9,706 nt of DNA. Source: Desulfosarcina sp. GTDB lineage: Bacteria; Desulfobacterota; Desulfobacteria; Desulfobacterales; Desulfosarcinaceae. The position numbers and the translations under genes were made by a program. Each line of letters starts with the position of its first letter. Position 1 is the first letter of the stretch. Location of the stretch: assembly GCA_018224455.1 (NCBI GenBank), contig JAGTUY010000146.1, positions 1-9,706 on the forward strand, given 5' to 3'. The notes below the pieces were generated by a model. It was not told the DNA's origin. It saw nothing but the letters and a program-made list of their open reading frames with translations, and did no database searches. Of this stretch, positions 5,764 to 9,706 are shown one piece after another.

Positions 5764-7374
5764 TTGAATTTATATACCCGCCTACACCGCACAGCAATTC
5801 TGGCCGCTTTGGCCTTCTCTTTGGTGGCAACTGCGTTCGGCAGTTCATCAATCGCTGAAACAAACAAGGATGGTTTCAACGCATTATACATTCCGCCGCA
5901 TAAGCTAACTCAACGAACGTTTGATGAAATCGTCCATTACGCCGCCTTAACACCGGTCAATGCGGTCGTCTTGCACGTCAAAAGCCCCAAAGGAAAATTG
6001 TCGTGGCCGTCCGAGAATGCCATGGCCATTCAGTTGGGCGTCGGAGCCAATCACTCAGGATTGGAGAAGCACGTGGCCAGGCTGAAAAAAGACAATATCC
6101 ACACCATAGCCAAACTGGATGTTTTTGCGGATCATCAACTGGCGGCGATGTTGCCGGAGTTGAGTGTGATGGACGGTTCTTCCGATACACCCTGGACGGA
6201 CGCCAACAACCTTCACTGGGCCAATCCCAGTGACCGGCGGGTCTGGAACTACAACATTGCCCTTTCCAAAGAATTGGCCGGCATGGGATTCGATGAGATT
6301 CAGTTTGACTACGTTCGTTTTCCCAGTGATGGAGACCTTTCCGTCATCAGCTACCCGAACACCCTGCCCGGTTTTTCTAAATCCGACTGCATTGGTTCCT
6401 TCCTCGCAATGGCACACGATGAATTAAAACCACTGGGGGTGAGCATCTCTGCAGACATTTTCGGTTTGACTGCCTGGAAAACCGATGACTTCGGTGTCGG
6501 GCAGGTTTTAGAGAAAATGGCCCCTCATCTGGACGTCATCTGCCCCATGTTTTATCCGTCCCATTTTCCCCGCGGTTTTCTGGGCAAACAATCGCCTGGG
6601 GAATTCCCTGAAATGATCATGGAATCCAGCATGCGCAGCATGATGAATCGCACAGGCAAGCCGATTCGGCCGTGGATTCAAGGATTCTGGTATTCAGCGC
6701 AACAAATCGTGGCCCAGATCGATGGCATTGAAAACGCATCGGGCAGCAGTTGGTCGATATGGAGTCCAACAGGGCGCTACGGCTTGTCATACAAAGCCAT
6801 GGCTGCTCGATCCGGTGTATCGTTGTCCAGACCCACGTTTTATCCTTCGGTGACGGATCTTGTGTCGCAAGAAGATCGATCGATACGCGGGATAAAGGCG
6901 ATCGTCAACTACACCAGTTTTAAAATGGGCTATTCCATTCTATCCCTCGAAGCAGCTGAAAAAGGCAAACGTTCACGCTATTCCTCTCCGGATGCCATCT
7001 TGGCCACCCTCGAGGAAGGCATCATGGATCTTATCCTGGCAAAAAGAGCCATCCCCTTTAACCCCGATGCCGAACCTTACACGAAACGCAGGCTTCTCAG
7101 CGAGCTGCTGTGCAGCGATCTGGGAAAAGATGCCCGCCGCATGCGCCCCGGCCCCATCCATATCGATTGGATTCAGGATTGCACCTTTTCCGCCAAGGGT
7201 ATCCCACCGGCACGGTTGGCCAGGTATGCACAGGCGGAACGGCGGCCGGATGAAAAAAAACTCGCCGGTGTTTCATCGCCTGAACCCATCAACATCGCAT
7301 CGATCTCTGAAAGTATTTTCGGTGTTTCGCTCAACCCGGTCATCCGCCCGACAACTTCACTGTCTTCCCAGTGA
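5764..7374 (+). CDS. exported putative glycoside hydrolase (DUF4015) with unknown C-terminal extension
   Basis: 536 residues from TTG at 5764; GAAAGGAAA lies about 11 bases upstream, and the signal peptide begins right here, so the TTG start is the best choice. Residues 1-31 form the signal peptide (MNLYTRLHR, hydrophobic AILAALAFSLVATAFG). Residues 37-345 match the DUF4015 putative glycosyl hydrolase barrel: FNALYIPPHKL at the first strand, VVLHVKSPKGKLSW (68-81), KLDVFAD (117-123), FDEIQFDYVRFPSDG (176-190) with likely catalytic D182, SISADIFGL (227-235) with D231, ICPMFYPSHFP (259-269), and WIQGFWY. The family's substrate is not established; its fold resembles enzymes that cut alpha-linked polysaccharides. 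Residues 350-536 have no motif I know and include three cysteines. It should act in the periplasm or outside. The gene stands alone, convergent with the thiolase. Confidence 0.87.
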   Translation: MNLYTRLHRTAILAALAFSLVATAFGSSSIAETNKDGFNALYIPPHKLTQRTFDEIVHYAALTPVNAVVLHVKSPKGKLSWPSENAMAIQLGVGANHSGLEKHVARLKKDNIHTIAKLDVFADHQLAAMLPELSVMDGSSDTPWTDANNLHWANPSDRRVWNYNIALSKELAGMGFDEIQFDYVRFPSDGDLSVISYPNTLPGFSKSDCIGSFLAMAHDELKPLGVSISADIFGLTAWKTDDFGVGQVLEKMAPHLDVICPMFYPSHFPRGFLGKQSPGEFPEMIMESSMRSMMNRTGKPIRPWIQGFWYSAQQIVAQIDGIENASGSSWSIWSPTGRYGLSYKAMAARSGVSLSRPTFYPSVTDLVSQEDRSIRGIKAIVNYTSFKMGYSILSLEAAEKGKRSRYSSPDAILATLEEGIMDLILAKRAIPFNPDAEPYTKRRLLSELLCSDLGKDARRMRPGPIHIDWIQDCTFSAKGIPPARLARYAQAERRPDEKKLAGVSSPEPINIASISESIFGVSLNPVIRPTTSLSSQ

Positions 7375-7561
7375 TGAAAAACGATTGATTCGAACCCACG
7401 CGACGCGCTTGATGCAGCGGTGGAACCGTTTTGGCCGCTGGCTTCCCATGGATCAGGACCGCATTCAATTTCCCAAGGCGTTTTTGAATGTAGAGGGGTA
7501 CGCGGCCGAATTTCCCTCACCATGCTCCCTATGCACCGATCGATGCAAAGGCCACCGGAGT

Positions 7562-8746
7562 TTAATCGCACAGTTCAAACAGTGCCGCCGCTCCCATTCC
7601 AAAAGCCGTACACATGGTTTCCACACCGTAGCGAACGCCTTTGGCCTGCATGTTGGCAAGCAGCGTCGCGCATAGTTTGGCACCGGAGCAGCCTAAGGGA
7701 TGGCCTAACGCAATGGCTCCTCCGTTGATGTTCACACGGTCCATATAGTCTACCAGCCCCAGTTCCCGAAGACAATACAACGACTGGGAGGCAAAGGCTT
7801 CATTGAGTTCCCACAAACCGATGTCCTCGATGGACAAGCCGGCCAACTTCAGCAGTTTGGGTACAGCATACCGGGGACCGACAACCATTTCATCCGAGCG
7901 GCACCCCACCGTCGTATAGTACTTCAATTTAGCAATGGGTTTCACGCCCAACTCCTTGACCCTATTCTCACTCATGATTACCGTGGCCGCCGCACCATCG
8001 GTGGTTTGGGATGAATTGCCGGCGGTAACCGTTCCGTTGAGGGCGAAAGCCGGCCTCAGCTTGGCAAGGCCCTCGATTGTGGTATCCGGCCGGATACCAT
8101 CATCCACCGCCTGAATAAAGGTTTCCTTTTTATTCCTGCCGTCCGGCTGCTGCACATAACGGACAGCCGGGGTGGGGACAATCTCCGTGAAGCGATTTTC
8201 CTCCCTGGCCGAAGCTGCTTTCATATGCGATGCACAGGCAAACTCATCCTGCGACTCGCGGGAAATGTCGTAACGGCGGGCAACGTTTTCCGCAGTGATT
8301 CCCATGGAGGCATAAAACTCCGGATGCTCGGTCGCAAAATCAGGGTTCGGCCGCGGTTGGTTTCCACCCATGGTTACGTAGGTCATGGATTCCACACCGC
8401 CACCGATGGCGATCTCCGACCAGCCGGTCATAACTCGCATCGCCGACAGGGCGATGGCTTCCAGGCCCGATGCACAAAACCGGCTCACCGTCGCGCCGGA
8501 GACTTCCAGCGGAAAACCGGCGATCTGTCCGGCCGTGCGACCGACATCGAAACCCTGCTCGCCTTCCGGAAAGGAACATCCCACCATGAGGTCGTCCACA
8601 GCGCCTTTTTCCAGGCCGGGCACCTTGTCAACAGCCGCTCCCAGAATAAAAGCCATCAGTTCATCGGGCAACGTATCTTTTAAAGCGCCTTTATTCCGCC
8701 TACACCCGGGGGTTCGGACGGAAGATACAATATATGCGTCTCGCAT
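7562..8746 (-). CDS. fadA: acetyl-CoA acyltransferase (3-ketoacyl-CoA thiolase)
   Basis: 394 residues, the normal thiolase length; ATG at 8746 with AGGAGGAGA (8751-8759) just upstream. It catalyses the last step of beta-oxidation: CoA-dependent cleavage of 3-ketoacyl-CoA to acetyl-CoA and a shortened acyl-CoA. Visible catalytic parts: nucleophile C91 in VSRFCASGLEAI, the NEAFA motif (315-319), H349 in GGAIALGHPLGCSGAKL, and the second cysteine C379. TAGNSSQTTDGAA (241-253) is another thiolase signature. It closely resembles the thiolase paired with FadN in Bacillus. Oddity: the usual C-x-G-G-G-M-G around C379 reads CTAFGMG, so two glycine positions differ. It lies 57 bases downstream of the FadN-like gene and is probably cotranscribed. 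Thiolase is certain; the symbol is by similarity and context. Confidence 0.94.
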   Translation of the reverse strand: MRDAYIVSSVRTPGCRRNKGALKDTLPDELMAFILGAAVDKVPGLEKGAVDDLMVGCSFPEGEQGFDVGRTAGQIAGFPLEVSGATVSRFCASGLEAIALSAMRVMTGWSEIAIGGGVESMTYVTMGGNQPRPNPDFATEHPEFYASMGITAENVARRYDISRESQDEFACASHMKAASAREENRFTEIVPTPAVRYVQQPDGRNKKETFIQAVDDGIRPDTTIEGLAKLRPAFALNGTVTAGNSSQTTDGAAATVIMSENRVKELGVKPIAKLKYYTTVGCRSDEMVVGPRYAVPKLLKLAGLSIEDIGLWELNEAFASQSLYCLRELGLVDYMDRVNINGGAIALGHPLGCSGAKLCATLLANMQAKGVRYGVETMCTAFGMGAAALFELCD

Positions 8747-8803
8747 GCGTTCTCCTCCTGGATCAAAGTGTTGTCGTGTTCATTCAAACTGGATGGGCAC
8801 GTT

Positions 8804-9706
8804 TTAGTTTCTCAGCGGTTTACCCGTCTTGATCATGTGGTCGATACGGGCAACGGTTTTTTCTTCTTTAAGGAAGTCGATAAAGGCTTCCCTTTCAAGG
8901 GTTAAGATGACATCTTCATCCATGGTGCCGTTGGTCCGGGTCTCCCCGCCGCTGATGACATAGGCGATACGGCGAGCGAGAAAAGCGTCGTGCGCAGTGA
9001 CGAATCCTGCTTTGCCCATGTTGTACATTTCACCGTTGACCATTCCCTGGGCGGCTTCTCCGAAGACTTTCAAAGGCCGCTTCACCGGAGGAGCATACCC
9101 GTCCGCAACCATAGTCAATACCTCTCGCTTGGCTTCACCGATGAGGTGGTCTCGGTTGGGTACAATTCGGTCCTTGGGTCCAAGATAACCGAGCTTGCGT
9201 GCATCGGCCGCGGAGGTCGAGACTTTTGCCATGGCGATATTCGTGAATGTCGGCAGAAAACACTTGGCCCGATCCACATCAGCCATGGGTTCGGGGAGGG
9301 CGGTAATGAATTTCTTCCACAGATTCAGGCATCCGCCGCCAGCCGGCAGCAGGCCGACACCGATCTCAACCAACCCCATATACAATTCCGCATGGGCAAC
9401 GATCCGGTCTGCACTCAGGCACACCTCGCAGCCGCCACCCATCGTGAGGCCATAGGGAGCGGCCACGACCGGAAACGATGCATACTTGGCCCTCTGGCCG
9501 ATCTGCTGACCGCGGGCGATAAAATCGCCGATGGTATCGAATAACCCATTATCTACGTGTTCTTTGAGGAATTTGATGTCCGCCCCTGCCGAGAATGCAC
9601 CCGGCAATCCACCGGCCTGGTTGCCGATAACCAGTCCCACACCATTTTCTTCCACGTAATCCAATGAGGTTCCAACAAACGCGGAGATCTCTCCGTTCAA
9701 GGCGTT
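8804..9706 (-). CDS. fadN: FadN-like 3-hydroxyacyl-CoA dehydrogenase / enoyl-CoA hydratase, C-terminal part (partial, N-terminus off right edge)
   Basis: 300 residues are in the window, ending KTGKPLRN and TAA at 8804-8806; the frame is open to the right edge and no true start is present. The segment begins NALNGEI, the lead-in of a crotonase domain. GAFSAGADIKFL forms the oxyanion hole, and GLTMGGGCEV and YMGLVEIGVGLLPAGGG carry the two glutamates expected of an active hydratase (fragment residues 94 and 114). The order, with hydratase at the C-terminus and the end KPLRN, matches FadN of Bacillus (about 790 residues, dehydrogenase first) rather than FadB, where the hydratase comes first. About 490 residues with the NAD-binding dehydrogenase should therefore lie beyond the edge (inference). 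It would hydrate enoyl-CoA and oxidise 3-hydroxyacyl-CoA, feeding the thiolase encoded just downstream. Confidence 0.9.
   Translation of the reverse strand, partial: NALNGEISAFVGTSLDYVEENGVGLVIGNQAGGLPGAFSAGADIKFLKEHVDNGLFDTIGDFIARGQQIGQRAKYASFPVVAAPYGLTMGGGCEVCLSADRIVAHAELYMGLVEIGVGLLPAGGGCLNLWKKFITALPEPMADVDRAKCFLPTFTNIAMAKVSTSAADARKLGYLGPKDRIVPNRDHLIGEAKREVLTMVADGYAPPVKRPLKVFGEAAQGMVNGEMYNMGKAGFVTAHDAFLARRIAYVISGGETRTNGTMDEDVILTLEREAFIDFLKEEKTVARIDHMIKTGKPLRN

Noticed and set aside
7385..7405. GGGTTCGAATC on the minus strand, like a tRNA T-loop
   Set aside because: The flanking bases (GTGGG and CAATC) do not pair as a T-stem, and no anticodon or acceptor stem can be found, so this is not a tRNA. 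An attachment-site remnant cannot be shown from 11 bases.
7530..7552. Near-palindrome TGCACCGATCGATGCA between convergent genes as a terminator
   Set aside because: Two mismatched positions, no loop and no T-run on either side; it is too weak to call.
7375..7561. Open frame continuing past the DUF4015 stop towards the thiolase gene
   Set aside because: It is the tail of a frame that overlaps the DUF4015 gene for most of its length; no ribosome binding site or family motif is visible, and the stretch is only 187 bases between convergent genes.

Overview
The window looks like a piece of chromosome from a Gram-negative, probably deltaproteobacterial (Desulfobacterota, Desulfosarcina/Desulfobacteraceae-like) genome. 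That placement is inferred from gene content: a FadN/FadA-type beta-oxidation pair, an NtrC-type sigma-54 activator followed by a lone receiver protein, a secreted ComEA-like protein and an EPS-type MarR regulator. It also fits strong GGAGG-type ribosome binding sites and moderate base composition. No single sequence proves the taxon. There are no rRNA genes, tRNA genes, insertion sequences or CRISPR arrays.

Left part (1-2350, minus strand). The left edge cuts a two-domain nucleotide-sugar enzyme: a complete Gfo/Idh/MocA oxidoreductase whose frame runs straight into the first coil of a left-handed beta-helix acetyltransferase. Upstream of it is a winged-helix regulator of the EPS-associated MarR kind, carrying an extra C-terminal Rossmann-like domain. 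These two look like the start of a surface-polysaccharide locus. A strong hairpin terminator separates them from a short secreted helix-hairpin-helix (ComEA-like) protein, whose upstream region has two adjacent dyads of the same geometry.

Centre (2351-5199). A 524-base gap with a plausible sigma-70 promoter leads into an NtrC-family sigma-54-dependent response regulator. Seventeen bases after its stop comes a receiver-only response regulator. No histidine kinase gene is present. Convergent to this pair is a GTG-started protein of unknown function, predicted to be helical in its C-terminal half.

Right-centre (5200-7374). A 564-base gap has no convincing gene but several dyads: an A-tract/GCGGCCGC/T-tract element, an AT-rich inverted repeat, a small hairpin, and a perfect 14-base palindrome of the REP or terminator type. 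It is followed by a TTG-started exported protein with a DUF4015 putative glycoside hydrolase barrel and a C-terminal region of about 185 residues that I do not recognise.

Right part (7562-9706, minus strand). A fatty-acid beta-oxidation operon: the C-terminal enoyl-CoA hydratase part of a FadN-like protein, cut by the right edge, then 57 bases later a complete FadA-like thiolase. Together they would carry out hydration, dehydrogenation and thiolytic cleavage of acyl-CoA.

I did not find a clear new multi-gene system. The observations most worth following are the two domain fusions in the polysaccharide region, the kinase-less regulator pair, the unknown extension on the DUF4015 protein, and the palindrome-rich 5200-5763 gap.
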